A stretch of DNA of 40,910 nucleotides from an uncultured Candidatus Actinomarina sp. (GTDB lineage Bacteria > Actinomycetota > Acidimicrobiia > Actinomarinales > Actinomarinaceae). A model generated the notes under the pieces. That model saw only the letters and a list, made by a program, of their open reading frames with translations, did not search any database and was not told the DNA's origin. A program made the position numbers and the translations under genes. The DNA is taken from contig CACLRL010000010.1 of assembly GCA_902609285.1 (NCBI GenBank), forward strand, positions 1-40,910. Reading direction: 5' to 3'. This document shows positions 1-9,038 of this stretch, one piece after another (position 1 is the first letter of the stretch; each line of letters begins with the position of its first letter).

Positions 1-188
1 ACACCCTCTAAATGGGAAAAAATAGAATCAATATCTTTTTGTGGAAAATTAAATTTTTTTTCTAACTGAATTAAGAACTTTTTTGCTATTAAATCAGTAT
101 TTTTGTTTGGATCTTCCGATATTTTTGAAATAAAATCTGATAAAGCTTCCTCCAAGTGTATATTCGTTTTGTTGATATCTTTACTCAT
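1..188 (-). CDS. Partial gene after ftsH, possibly GTP cyclohydrolase I (FolE) N-terminus
   Basis: This frame runs off the left edge, so only about 62 N-terminal residues are visible. Its ATG (186-188) overlaps the ftsH stop codon in an ATGA, so translation is probably coupled to ftsH. The segment [11 protein letters not shown] resembles the IGEDPDREGL motif near the N-terminus of FolE. In Actinobacteria folE commonly follows ftsH, which supports the guess. Against it, the strongly conserved TPxRVA motif that should follow is not recognisable, and all catalytic His and Cys residues would lie outside the window. The gene is real by its coupling and open frame. The FolE assignment is tentative. 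Confidence 0.45.
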   Translation of the reverse strand, partial: MSKDINKTNIHLEEALSDFISKISEDPNKNTDLIAKKFLIQLEKKFNFPQKDIDSIFSHLEG

Positions 189-2050
189 GCCAATTTAAGA
201 TTTTTGCCTGAACCTGAAATTTGTACTTTTTTTATTTTATTAAAAATTCTTGCTACTTCTTCTCGATCTATTGTTTCTTTTTCCATTAAAACTTTGACCA
301 TTTCTTCCATCTGTTTTTTAAATTTTGCAAGTATTTTTCCTGCAACAATATGGGCATCACTTAACAGGCTTTTTACCTCTTCATCTATCGATGAAGCTAC
401 TTCATCAGAATAATCCTGCTGTCTTCCATAATCTCGTCCTAAAAATACTTCATTTGTGCCTTTGCCGTATAACATTGGTCCTAGTTTTTCGCTCATTCCA
501 AATTCCATAACCATCCTTCTTGCTATTTCTGTTGCTTTTTCTATATCGTTGGAAGCCCCTGTAGTTGGATCAGCAAATATCAATTCCTCTGCTACCCTTC
601 CGCCCATAAGCATCGCTAAACGATCTTTCAATTCTGCCTTTGAAGTTAGATATTTTTCACTGTCTGGAAGCGCTTGAGTATACCCTAACGCTCTTCCTCT
701 TGGAATGATTGTCACCTTATGTATTGGATCAGCATTTGGAAGTGCCCAGCCCACTAAAGCGTGACCAGTTTCATGATAAGCAATTATTAATTTTTCTTCT
801 TTTGTTAAAATTTGACTTTTCTTTTCTGGACCAGCTAAAACTCTATCGATCGAGTTTTCAATATCTACTTTAGATATTGTCTTCTTACTTTTTCTTGCAG
901 CAAGAAGTGCAGCTTCATTTAATAAGTTTGCAAGATCTGCACCAGTAAATCCCGGGGTTTGTTTAGCAATTGTCTCTAAATTAACATTTTTTGCAATTGG
1001 CTTTTCTTTAGAGTGAACTTTAAGAATCTGAGTTCTTCCCTTAAGATCTGGTCTATCTACAATAATTTGTCTATCAAAACGGCCCGGTCTTAAAAGAGCC
1101 GGATCCAAAACATCGGGTCTATTTGTTGCAGCCATCAATATAACACCTTGGTTAGCTTCAAAACCGTCCATCTCAACCAATAATTGATTTAAAGTTTGTT
1201 CTCTTTCGTCATGACCTCCACCAAGACCAGCTCCTCTCATTCGACCAACAGCATCTATTTCGTCGATAAATATTATGGCTGGTGAAGAATCTTTAGCTTT
1301 TTTAAATAAGTCTCTTACTCTACTTGCTCCTACACCAACAAACATTTCAACAAAATCTGAACCTGAAATGCTGAAAAAAGGAACTTTCGATTCGCCTGCA
1401 ACTGCTTTAGCAAGTAATGTTTTACCTGTGCCAGGAGGACCAACCAAGAGTACTCCCTTAGGTATTTTTGCTCCTAATTTATTGAATTTTTCTGGCGATT
1501 TAAGAAATTCTTTAATCTCTTCCAGTTCTTCTTTGGCTTCTTCAGCCCCAGCTACATCATTAAATGTTATTTTTGGAGATTCTTCATCTAGTTCTTTGGC
1601 TTTTGATTTACCAAACTGCATAATTTGATTTCCATTTGATCTAACTTGAGAAAACATAAAAATCATAAAACCTGCAAGAAATATCCAAGGTAAAAACGCA
1701 ATTAAATAATCTTGAATGCCTGCCGGCTCTGTGTCTGTGTTCAAAACTATACTCTGATCAATTAAAAGCTTAAATATTTCGCCTTCAAAGCCTTCCGGGT
1801 ATTCTGTTTTATAAACAGTATCATCATTAGCCAGCATGTATTCGACAGTATTAGATTGTTCCTTTATTGTTGCTTCTAGAACTAATCCTTCATTAATTTG
1901 AGATTGAAGTTCTGAAAATGTTGAACTTTCAGGAGCATTAATGGTCTGGTTATACCTTTGAACTCCAAAAAAAATTAAAAGTCCTAAAGATATATATATA
2001 AACAGTGACCTATTTCTTTTTTTGTTATCTTGATCTTTATTATCTTCCAC
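185..2050 (-). CDS. ftsH: ATP-dependent zinc metalloprotease FtsH
   Basis: FtsH is a membrane-anchored hexameric AAA+ protease that extracts and degrades damaged or regulatory membrane and cytosolic proteins. The 621-residue product has two N-terminal membrane segments (about 14-31 and 113-134) flanking a short extracytoplasmic domain. The AAA domain follows, with Walker A GPPGTGKT (204-211), Walker B IIFIDEID (259-266) and the second region of homology around 308-327. The zinc site HETGH is at 426-430, and [10 protein letters not shown] further on should supply the third ligand. The start is GTG, about five bases after the likely transcription start of a well-formed promoter at 2062-2090. 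The C-terminus overlaps the next gene by four bases. In many Actinobacteria hpt lies between tilS and ftsH; it is absent here. Confidence 0.97.
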   Translation of the reverse strand: MEDNKDQDNKKRNRSLFIYISLGLLIFFGVQRYNQTINAPESSTFSELQSQINEGLVLEATIKEQSNTVEYMLANDDTVYKTEYPEGFEGEIFKLLIDQSIVLNTDTEPAGIQDYLIAFLPWIFLAGFMIFMFSQVRSNGNQIMQFGKSKAKELDEESPKITFNDVAGAEEAKEELEEIKEFLKSPEKFNKLGAKIPKGVLLVGPPGTGKTLLAKAVAGESKVPFFSISGSDFVEMFVGVGASRVRDLFKKAKDSSPAIIFIDEIDAVGRMRGAGLGGGHDEREQTLNQLLVEMDGFEANQGVILMAATNRPDVLDPALLRPGRFDRQIIVDRPDLKGRTQILKVHSKEKPIAKNVNLETIAKQTPGFTGADLANLLNEAALLAARKSKKTISKVDIENSIDRVLAGPEKKSQILTKEEKLIIAYHETGHALVGWALPNADPIHKVTIIPRGRALGYTQALPDSEKYLTSKAELKDRLAMLMGGRVAEELIFADPTTGASNDIEKATEIARRMVMEFGMSEKLGPMLYGKGTNEVFLGRDYGRQQDYSDEVASSIDEEVKSLLSDAHIVAGKILAKFKKQMEEMVKVLMEKETIDREEVARIFNKIKKVQISGSGKNLKLA

Positions 2051-2061
2051 ATTTTAAATTT

Positions 2062-2090
2062 AATATATGTCTGAATAAATAAATAGTCAA
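2062..2090 (-). promoter_or_regulatory. Sigma-70-type promoter of ftsH
   Basis: Read on the minus strand there is a -35 box TTGACT (2090-2085), a 17-base spacer and a -10 box TATATT (2067-2062). Transcription would begin near 2055, only about five bases before the GTG of ftsH, so the mRNA would be almost leaderless. The match to the housekeeping consensus is seen in the sequence; activity is inferred. Confidence 0.7.
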
Positions 2091-2103
2091 AGTTACGATA
2101 AAA

Positions 2104-3378
2104 CTAAGAATTATTCAGGTTATATAAATTATCTTTTTGTAGTGAAGCTTGTAAAAAATCTTTTTTTAATTTTTTTTCATTTTCTTTTGCTAGATCTGAT
2201 TTTCTAAGTCCTACAATCCAGTAAAGATCATTGTCTACATAAACCATTGGCCAATTCTTTCTGAATGCGTTATCTACTCCATAATTACGAAGAACTTCTG
2301 AGGCTTTAATCGAAATACCATTACTAATTATTTTTTCACCATTTTTGAAAAATCTAATATCAATATCCCGGTTTTCTGGATGAGCGCAATTCCAATTGTT
2401 GAAAATTTCAATTTTATCAATTTTTTTAAATTTGAAAAATCCAATAAAAGAACTGTCCCCGTCCTTAGCAACTTTTCTCCATTGATTATTATCTAAGAAT
2501 ATAATTGAACCACCTGAGTTGAAACAAATCCATTCTTTAAAAAAATCAAATTTCTTCTTCTCTTTGATTGATGTAGATATCTTTTCTATATCGTTTTTTT
2601 CTATGCTTTTCATTCCTAAAAAGTTTGCTATTTCATTTAAATAGAGTTGTCTTTCATTGCTGTTATGGCTTATTAATGATATTGGTATCTCTAAATAGCC
2701 TCTCGAAAATTTTATGTACTTTAAATAGTCTGTTTTATAATTTGTTCTAAGTTCTACTTCATTTGTCAAAAGTTCAACTTTTTCTTCAAATGAGCCAGGA
2801 AATTTTTCATTAATTTCCGGAATTAAAATGTTTCTAATCCAGTTTCTTACAATCTTATTATCTTTGTTTGATGGATCATCAAAATAAGTTAAATTATGTT
2901 TGTTTGCATAATCATAAATTTCTGTTTTTGAAATTTCAATCATTGGTCTTTGAATTTTTTTATTAATAGACTTTATCGATTTTAAACCCTCAAGTCGTGT
3001 TCCTCTGAATAAATTTATTAATAACGTTTCTGCCTTATCAGAAAGGTTGTGACCTGTTATTAATATTTCCTCTTTTTTAAGATCAGAGAGTAGAGCCTTG
3101 TACCTTTCATCTCTCATCTTAGTTTCAGAAGATTTTGGATTTAATGAAGTTGGGAGTATTTTAAATTTTAAATTTAATGAATCTGCGATTTTTTTAGCGA
3201 TTATTTCTAACTTCTTAGAATCTTGTTGGTTGTGTTGAACAAAAACAAGCCTAATTTTTACAGATTGTTTTGTCAAAATATGAGCTAATACAGAACTGTC
3301 TACTCCGCCGCTTAATGCAAGAACATAATTTTTAGACAAATCGATATTTTCAATAATTTTTTGAATGTTTGAGCTCAT
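2104..3378 (-). CDS. tilS: tRNA(Ile)-lysidine synthetase TilS
   Basis: TilS uses ATP and lysine to convert C34 of the CAU-anticodon tRNA-Ile to lysidine, so that it reads AUA codons. AUA is frequent in an AT-rich genome like this one. The 424-residue protein carries the PP-loop SGGVDSS at 23-29, followed by the N-type ATP-pyrophosphatase fold with GHNLSDKAETLLINLFRG, the TilS version of the GHxxDDxxET motif. The C-terminal half is divergent but fits the substrate-binding domains by length. The gene lies 53 bases upstream of ftsH, and a small membrane-protein gene ends or begins close by on the same strand (10-base gap upstream). Confidence 0.93.
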   Translation of the reverse strand: MSSNIQKIIENIDLSKNYVLALSGGVDSSVLAHILTKQSVKIRLVFVQHNQQDSKKLEIIAKKIADSLNLKFKILPTSLNPKSSETKMRDERYKALLSDLKKEEILITGHNLSDKAETLLINLFRGTRLEGLKSIKSINKKIQRPMIEISKTEIYDYANKHNLTYFDDPSNKDNKIVRNWIRNILIPEINEKFPGSFEEKVELLTNEVELRTNYKTDYLKYIKFSRGYLEIPISLISHNSNERQLYLNEIANFLGMKSIEKNDIEKISTSIKEKKKFDFFKEWICFNSGGSIIFLDNNQWRKVAKDGDSSFIGFFKFKKIDKIEIFNNWNCAHPENRDIDIRFFKNGEKIISNGISIKASEVLRNYGVDNAFRKNWPMVYVDNDLYWIVGLRKSDLAKENEKKLKKDFLQASLQKDNLYNLNNS

Positions 3379-3388
3379 AAATTTTGCT

Positions 3389-3667
3389 CTATTTCTTTAT
3401 AACTTTATATCTCTTTTTTGTGACTTGTCTAAAGTATTGGACAATATTTCCAATAATGACCAATGTTGCAATTGCAACGCTTGTTGGTATTAGAAACTTA
3501 TATGTCCATTGAGGATCTTCTTGGACCTCTTCTTCCTCCTCTATCACAATTGCTGGTATAGGAACTTGTTCATGTTCATCAGATATATTGGAGTAATCAT
3601 AAGTGGATGAAAAAGCTGAACTACTTATAGATAGAATCAGTAAAGAAGAAAGTATAAATTTTTTCAC
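3389..3667 (-). CDS. Small secreted or membrane-anchored protein of unknown function
   Basis: I do not recognise this 92-residue protein. It starts with GTG and has a plausible signal peptide or signal anchor (KK, then a hydrophobic run to about residue 20 with small residues after it). A polar extracytoplasmic linker follows, with an acidic patch (EEEEEVQED, about 43-51). A single membrane segment lies at about 57-77, and the short tail is very basic (KKRYKVIKK). The predicted topology is two membrane passes, or one after signal cleavage, with the basic tail inside. It lies between tRNA-Thr and tilS on the same strand, 10 bases from tilS, so it is probably cotranscribed with tilS. In other Actinobacteria a D-Ala-D-Ala carboxypeptidase gene often occupies this position; this protein is too small to be one. 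Confidence 0.7.
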   Translation of the reverse strand: MKKFILSSLLILSISSSAFSSTYDYSNISDEHEQVPIPAIVIEEEEEVQEDPQWTYKFLIPTSVAIATLVIIGNIVQYFRQVTKKRYKVIKK

Positions 3668-3722
3668 ATTAAAAGACTACACAAACCGAGAAAAAAAATA
3701 AATTTATATTTAATTAATTTTG

Positions 3723-3794
3723 AGCCGAAGGAGGGAATTGAACCCTCGGCCTGCTCATTACGAGTGAGCTGCTCTACCACTGAGCTACTTCGGC
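3723..3794 (-). tRNA. tRNA-Thr, anticodon CGT
   Basis: The minus strand folds into a full cloverleaf. The acceptor stem GCCGAAG/CTTCGGC is perfect and the D-arm is GCTCAGTGGTAGAGC. The anticodon stem GCTCA/TGAGC encloses loop CTCGTAA, giving anticodon CGT, which reads ACG. The T-arm is GAGGG-TTCAATT-CCCTC. The discriminator base is T and CCA is not encoded. The gene lies 30 bases downstream of metK and may be cotranscribed with it. Confidence 0.96.
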
Positions 3795-3824
3795 AATAAA
3801 GAGCAATTACAATTACAAAAAAAT

Positions 3825-4907
3825 TTATAGATCTTCAATTTTTTCCCAATTACGATCATCGTGACCAAAATGAGAAAACAGTGTATCTTTTTTATAATTT
3901 ACATTCAATAAATCCAAGCGTTCGATGATCATTCCTGGCATCATATCAAAATTGGAGACAAAATCATTTAGAACTAAATCATTTTTTTTTGATGTATTAA
4001 ATGTTTCAATAGATAATTCATAAGGTTCTGCTTTTCCAATTGCATAAGCTATTCTGACTTGGCATATTTCTGCCAAATTATGTGCAACAATATTTTTTGC
4101 TAAATGTCTCGCTGCATATGCTGCTGATCTATCAACCTTTGAAGGATCTTTTCCAGAAAAAGCTCCCCCTCCTACAGGTACCGTTGGTCCATATGCATCA
4201 ACAACAATTTTTCTACCGGTTAAACCTGTATCACCTGCAGGTCCACCCTTAACAAATGATCCAGAAGGATTCAAATCAAATTGGAAATCGTCATTTACTA
4301 ATTTTCCAATCATTTCCTCAAGATTATTTCTTAAACCGTCAATATCAATATCTTTTTTATGTTGTGTAGAAATTACAACTTTGGTTTTTTTTCCACCAGT
4401 AGTTACTTGTACTTTCGAATCTAAGTCAAGACTTTCATCATTATTTTGAATATCCCATAAGGACATTTGTATATTTCTACTGATATCAAATGTCTCAGGC
4501 ATAAGTGATTTTGTCTCATTTGTGGCATAACCGACCATAATGCCTTGATCACCAGCTCCAAGATCTTTATCATCTTCGACTGCAGATCTTATCTCTTCTG
4601 ATTGAGGAGTTAATTCATTTTGTATTGTTAAATTATTTAGTTGAAAATCCTCAAAACTTGTTTTTATTGTTTTAGATAATGCCTCTTTAACTATCTTATT
4701 TACAGTTTCATCATCAATATTGGCAATTTCACTTATCTCTCCACCAACAACAACTAACCCTCCGTAAGATGTCCCTGTTAGAAAAGTCTCAACAGCTACC
4801 CTGGATTTTTTATTATTTGAAAGTGCCTCTGTCAAAACATAGTCAGATATAAGGTCAGCTATTTTATCAGGGTGTCCTGGAGAAACTGTTTCAGCGGTTT
4901 TGTACAT
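3825..4907 (-). CDS. metK: S-adenosylmethionine synthetase
   Basis: MetK makes S-adenosylmethionine from methionine and ATP. At 360 residues it is slightly shorter than the usual 380-400. Conserved features include SPGHPDKIADLISD at the N-terminus (His12 is the triphosphate-binding His), the ATP-binding GAGDQGIMVGYA, the phosphate-binding GGGAFSGKDPSKVDRSAAY, and the segment SGSFVKGGPAGDTGLTGRK. An in-frame TAA lies three codons upstream, so the ATG is fixed. The nearest Shine-Dalgarno-like AGGAG (4930-4926) sits about 18 bases from the ATG, too far for normal use, and an A8 tract lies between. The first 90 bases upstream are shared with the divergent MFS gene and show no SAM riboswitch. Confidence 0.96.
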   Translation of the reverse strand: MYKTAETVSPGHPDKIADLISDYVLTEALSNNKKSRVAVETFLTGTSYGGLVVVGGEISEIANIDDETVNKIVKEALSKTIKTSFEDFQLNNLTIQNELTPQSEEIRSAVEDDKDLGAGDQGIMVGYATNETKSLMPETFDISRNIQMSLWDIQNNDESLDLDSKVQVTTGGKKTKVVISTQHKKDIDIDGLRNNLEEMIGKLVNDDFQFDLNPSGSFVKGGPAGDTGLTGRKIVVDAYGPTVPVGGGAFSGKDPSKVDRSAAYAARHLAKNIVAHNLAEICQVRIAYAIGKAEPYELSIETFNTSKKNDLVLNDFVSNFDMMPGMIIERLDLLNVNYKKDTLFSHFGHDDRNWEKIEDL

Positions 4908-4997
4908 TTTTTTTTATTTATTTCGCTCCTTTATATTAATTATTTATTCTAAGTTCTGCTTTAAAACTTTAATCTATTTATTTGTTATCCTCTTTTT

Positions 4998-6174
4998 ATG
5001 TCCACTGAGATAAAAAAGATTTATAATTTACTATTCTCAGTTGGTTTCTCTTCTATCGGTTTTATTGCAGCAATTACTGTCACTGCTTTGGCAGTAAGAG
5101 AAGTTACTACTAATCCTTATTTAGTAGGGATTCCAAATGCACTTGGTGTTGGGGGGGGCGTTTGTGGGTACGCAGATTTTTGATTATTTACAAAAGAAAT
5201 ATTCAAGAATGCTTGCTTTAGCAAATACTTTTTTTGTTGGAGCAATAGGGGGGGTTGTTTGCTTTATAAGTCTTTTAACAAATTCATTTAACTTACTTAT
5301 TGTTGGAGCTTTTGTTTTAGGCATAGGACAGTCTGCTTCCTTGCAAACAAGATACGCATCATCGTTTATTGTTAAAGAAGATTTCAGAGCAACTGCTCTT
5401 TCACTTGCTGTGTGGTTTTCAGTTTTTGGTTCAGTCTTTGGACCAAGACTGGTTGGACAATACTCTTCTACATTTAAAAATATTTTTGGATCCGAATTAA
5501 TTGTTGCCTATCTTATTGCAACGATTGGTTTTTTGCTTGCAGGGTTTTGCGTAATAGGACTAACAGATAAAAATAGTTTATTGAGATTGCCTGTAGTTAC
5601 CGAAAATACCTCTTCAAAAACTAAGCTCGATAGTAAAGCAACCCAATTAACTGTGTTGTTAGTTGTTAATCACTTTGTAATGGTGATTATCATGGCTGCA
5701 ACCCCTTTACACGTTCAAGATATAGGTGAAACCATACAGGTCGTTGGTACAATAATTAGCTACCACACCCTTGGAATGTTTGTTTTCTCACCCATACTTG
5801 GACGATTTGTGGATAAGGTTGGTTCAAAAAAGGTATCAATTACTGGTGGGTTTATACTCTTAATAAGCTGTATTTGCGCATTAAATACTTCTGACATATT
5901 TCTATTAAATTTAAGTTTATTTTTATTGGGTCTTGGGTGGAATTTTAACTTTGTTTCTATTAGTTCTGAAATTTCTAAATACTCAATAGAAAAAAATACA
6001 AACCTTAATATAAAAAGCGATTCATTCGTATTTGTAGGCAGTGTGTTTGCCCAGTCATCTTTAGGACTAACCTACACATTAATTGGCTTTGAGGGGCTAG
6101 TAATATTTGGAACTCTGGCAGCCATTTTTTTGCTATTCAATTTAGTCAGACTTTCTTCAAAACTATTGACTTAA
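4998..6174 (+). CDS. MFS transporter interrupted by a frameshift at a G8 tract
   Basis: The gene appears as two overlapping frames. Reading starts at the ATG at 4998 and gives a typical first MFS helix. After the run of eight G at 5151-5158 the frame shifts and stops at 5181-5183. Reading one G fewer continues directly as LGVGGAFVGTQIFDYL and runs on to 6174, giving about 390 residues with roughly twelve hydrophobic segments. The restored sequence contains the cytoplasmic-loop motif GRFVDKVGSKKV between helices in the second half. Substrate is unknown; this looks like a small-solute or drug efflux-type MFS protein. The break may be a real mutation, phase variation at the homopolymer, or a sequencing error. 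The 3' end overlaps holB, which is convergent, by 12 bases. Confidence 0.75.
5151..5158 (+). repeat. Poly-G tract (8 G) at the frameshift point
   Basis: Eight consecutive G occur inside the MFS gene exactly where the reading frame breaks. Such a run is rare in this AT-rich window. Seven G would restore one continuous protein. Confidence 0.9.
5248..5254 (+). repeat. Second poly-G tract (7 G) in the same MFS gene
   Basis: Seven consecutive G lie 89 bases downstream of the first tract, here in the correct frame (A-I-G-G-V-V). Two such runs in one transporter gene make slippage at this locus plausible. Confidence 0.85.
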
Positions 6175-7035
6175 AGTTGAAATAGCTTCAGATTCCAAAA
6201 CTAATTTGTTTATTGCTATCCTTGGCCTTATTCCCAAAGATATGTCCTCAATAAAATTTGTTAATAGTTCAGAATACCTGAATTCAACTTTTGTAAAATT
6301 TGTTGTTGATAAAATATTGTTCACTAAATATTCAATTGATTTTTCAAGAATATTTAAATTAGTATTTGAATCTACATTAATTTCGTTGATAGAATTTTCT
6401 AATTTAATCAAATTAAACATCTTTTCATTGGCATTTTGTTGAGGAGGCTTCAAGTTTTGTAAAATCGAAGTTATTAAACTTATTTCATCATTGAGGTTCT
6501 TTTTCAATAGACTCTCCTCCATATCTAGAAAATTTATAATATCTTCAAATTCAAAATCATATGTATAGGTGTATTCATCATCTATATATAAAGTTCTACA
6601 CCTGCTTTTAAGTGTCGGTAACATATTTTTTATTGAATCATCTTTTGAATGTGACCAGTGTCTTCCATTTGAAGTGATAATAAATATATTCGAGTTTGAA
6701 GGCTCTTCTAAAGTTTTCAATAGAGCATTTGATGCTTCTTCGGTAAGGGACTTTGTCGGAGGAAATATAAATATTTTATATTTTGCTTCAATTGGATAAA
6801 TACTTTCATTAGTTATTACTTTTCTAATATCATCAACACCTAATGTATTAATATTTTCAGATGTAACAACTCTTATATCTGGATGCTCAAAGATGTCAGT
6901 AGAATTAAACAATAAATTAGATGAAAAAGCTTTTGCCTGATCAATTAAATAGCGTGAAGAGCCAGAAATCAAAAGATACGAGTGAAAAGGTTTTGATGAT
7001 TCATTTAATAATTTTGAATTAAGTTCAATCAACAT
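6163..7035 (-). CDS. holB: DNA polymerase III delta' subunit (clamp loader)
   Basis: Delta' is part of the clamp loader that opens the sliding clamp around primed DNA. The 290-residue protein has the AAA+ fold with NALLKTLEEPSNSNIFIITSN, the sensor-1 region typical of clamp loaders, and the SRC motif in LKSRCRTLYI. No Walker A GKT is present (the site reads SGSSRYLIDQA), and there is only one Cys, so the zinc ribbon seen in many HolB proteins is missing. A non-hydrolysing delta' is normal for the family. The gene overlaps tmk by 11 bases, the standard tmk-holB arrangement, and its 3' end overlaps the convergent MFS gene. Confidence 0.88.
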   Translation of the reverse strand: MLIELNSKLLNESSKPFHSYLLISGSSRYLIDQAKAFSSNLLFNSTDIFEHPDIRVVTSENINTLGVDDIRKVITNESIYPIEAKYKIFIFPPTKSLTEEASNALLKTLEEPSNSNIFIITSNGRHWSHSKDDSIKNMLPTLKSRCRTLYIDDEYTYTYDFEFEDIINFLDMEESLLKKNLNDEISLITSILQNLKPPQQNANEKMFNLIKLENSINEINVDSNTNLNILEKSIEYLVNNILSTTNFTKVEFRYSELLTNFIEDISLGIRPRIAINKLVLESEAISTLSQ

Positions 7036-7627
7036 TTAACCATTCATATATAATTTTTGTATTGAATTCAAAATCTTGAGTTGCATCCAAAACTAAAAAG
7101 TCATCTTTAAATTTCTCGGCTAGTTCTAAATAACCAGCTTTTACTTTTTTAAAAAAATCTATATCAGAACTTCCAATTCTATCATTTACTTTTTGACGTT
7201 TTAGCGATATCTCCGGATCAATGTCTAAAAGAATAACTTTTTCGGGCCAATAGCCGTTTATGGCAATATCATTTATGTTATATATTTTTTCAAAACCTAG
7301 GCCTCTTCCAATTCCTTGGTATGCCACTGATGAGAAAGCACTTCTGTCAGAAATTATTTTTATCCCTGCCTCTATAGATGGTCTTATTACTTCTTCAACT
7401 AAGTTTGATCTATTAGCTGAAAATAAGAGTGCTTCGGTTAAAGGCTCAACTTCATATTCATGACTCAGTAAAAGATCCCTTATCCCTTCACCAAGTTTTG
7501 AACCTCCGGGCTCTCTTACTATTTTGTAATCTATTTGCTTTTTTTCTAGATGATTGGTTAATGATTCAATGTAACTAGTTTTACCAGACCCATCTACTCC
7601 TTCAAAAGCTACATAATCTGTATTCAA
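7025..7627 (-). CDS. tmk: Thymidylate kinase
   Basis: Tmk phosphorylates dTMP to dTDP for DNA synthesis. The 200-residue protein has the P-loop EGVDGSGKT (9-17), the dTMP-binding REPGGSKLGEGIRDLLLS, and the DRSAFSSVAYQG segment with the DR(Y/S) motif. The start codon is TTG; the AATACAGATTATGTA that follows gives NTDYV. The gene begins 4 bases after the upstream MFS gene ends and overlaps holB, so the three are one operon. This places tmk-holB beside topA, as in Actinobacteria. Confidence 0.95.
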   Translation of the reverse strand: MNTDYVAFEGVDGSGKTSYIESLTNHLEKKQIDYKIVREPGGSKLGEGIRDLLLSHEYEVEPLTEALLFSANRSNLVEEVIRPSIEAGIKIISDRSAFSSVAYQGIGRGLGFEKIYNINDIAINGYWPEKVILLDIDPEISLKRQKVNDRIGSSDIDFFKKVKAGYLELAEKFKDDFLVLDATQDFEFNTKIIYEWLNVD

Positions 7628-7631
7628 ATTT

Positions 7632-8951
7632 TTATTCCTTTTCGTCTAGTTTCAACTTTATCTTATTAAAGTTTGATTTTTCAATACCAAATTCATTAAA
7701 AATACTTCTGTATCCATTTATAAAATTTAAAATCCCAGCAATAAGTATCAATATCGAACTTCCAATTAAGACTAGATAAACTCCATCTTGGCCAAAAATA
7801 CCATCTAAATAATTTGCGATAATACCTGACAATAAAAAAGAGAATAATAATGCGAGCCTTCCAATGGTATAAAAATTCCCAAACACTCTTCCTCTAATTT
7901 CAATACTTGTAGATGCCTGCAAAAAACTTATTGTTAATAAGTAAACTCCTCCTGTTCCAAGGCCTGAAATAAAAACAGATAATAAAATAACTAAAAAATC
8001 AGTTGATCTAAATGCTAATAAAAGGGAAATACCAACTAGCATCATTGAAATTCCAATTAAAAAGTTAACTCGATTAAAACTTGTAACAAAATAGCTTAAA
8101 GTCAACATGCTTATTAAAATTCCAGTTCCAAATGAAGCGATCATAAATCCAAATGAACTCTCGCTAAAACCCAGATCAACCGTAAGGAAAGTATGTCCTA
8201 ATATAAATAACGTACCAGCTCCAACCAAGCAAAACGAAATTGAAAATGAGATATTTCTAATATCTTTAGTTTTGAAAAAATAATCCAAGCCATCTTTGAA
8301 ATTTTTAAATGAAACATTAGGTTTTTTATTTAATGTATTTTTATTTTGATTTTTTAAAAAGTAAAGAAGTATCGCAGAAGCCATAAACGTGAAAGTATCA
8401 AATAAAAATATGATTGATCCACTCCATCCATTACCAGTTTCATTTATAAGTTCTAAACTGTTCCAATCGCTAACAATTCCCAGAGCTAATGATGCAACAG
8501 GTAATGTTGCATATGTACCGATTGCAAATAAAGAATTTGCTTTTACAAGATTTTCTTTATTTACTATCTCAGGAACTACAGCCTCTCTAGAAGGTTGTCT
8601 AATAAGTGAAAATATTTCAGATAGAAAATTTATTAAAAATATTGAATACAAATTATTAGCAAAAAATAGAAACATAACAAATATCATTCTTATAACATCG
8701 CAAAATATCATTATCATTTTTTTGTCGTATCTATCAGCGATTAATCCAGCGAATGAAGATAAAAGAGCTGGAACAATTCTTGCTATTAGTGGAACGATTG
8801 CTGTAAGCTCAGAATTTCCCGCTTCAGTTCCAAGATAGCTAGCCAATGCAACGGAGCCAAAGAGGGTTGCCCAGTCTCCAAAGCTTGAAATTGTTCCGGA
8901 CCACCAGAGTAAAGAAAACTGAGACTTTGAAAAAATTTTTATTTTATCCAT
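7632..8951 (-). CDS. MFS exporter (MFS_3/EntS-like)
   Basis: This 439-residue protein has about twelve hydrophobic segments and the MFS signature between helices 2 and 3 (GLIADRYDKKMI, about 68-79). The N-terminal FSLLWWSGTISSFGDW and the RQPSREAVVPEIV segment are typical of the MFS_3 group, which contains the enterobactin exporter EntS and macrolide exporters. The substrate cannot be read from sequence. It heads the operon with tmk and holB and is divergent from topA, with an 87-base intergenic region holding both promoters. A TATAGT box 13 bases upstream of its ATG is a possible -10. Confidence 0.85.
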   Translation of the reverse strand: MDKIKIFSKSQFSLLWWSGTISSFGDWATLFGSVALASYLGTEAGNSELTAIVPLIARIVPALLSSFAGLIADRYDKKMIMIFCDVIRMIFVMFLFFANNLYSIFLINFLSEIFSLIRQPSREAVVPEIVNKENLVKANSLFAIGTYATLPVASLALGIVSDWNSLELINETGNGWSGSIIFLFDTFTFMASAILLYFLKNQNKNTLNKKPNVSFKNFKDGLDYFFKTKDIRNISFSISFCLVGAGTLFILGHTFLTVDLGFSESSFGFMIASFGTGILISMLTLSYFVTSFNRVNFLIGISMMLVGISLLLAFRSTDFLVILLSVFISGLGTGGVYLLTISFLQASTSIEIRGRVFGNFYTIGRLALLFSFLLSGIIANYLDGIFGQDGVYLVLIGSSILILIAGILNFINGYRSIFNEFGIEKSNFNKIKLKLDEKE

Positions 8952-9038
8952 TGCTTATATAATCACTATAAATCGAATTGAAAATACTTTTTTTCTAAAA
9001 TCCTGTACTTTTAGCAAAATACTGTTATCAATAAGGAC

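Noticed and set aside
4908-4997. SAM riboswitch upstream of metK
   Set aside because: Only 90 bases separate metK from the divergent MFS gene, with no paired stems of a SAM aptamer visible.
5181-5183. In-frame TGA in the MFS gene as a selenocysteine codon
   Set aside because: A tRNA-Sec exists, but the sequence after the TGA in that frame is not MFS-like, while a shift at the G8 run restores the family sequence.
6163-7035. Loss of Walker A and zinc ribbon in delta' as a sign of a broken gene
   Set aside because: Non-hydrolysing delta' subunits are known, the reading frame is intact, and the SRC and TLEEP motifs are conserved.
8389-8838. Plus-strand frame of 149 codons inside the MFS exporter gene
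   Set aside because: The opposite strand holds a clear MFS protein; this frame has no motif of its own.
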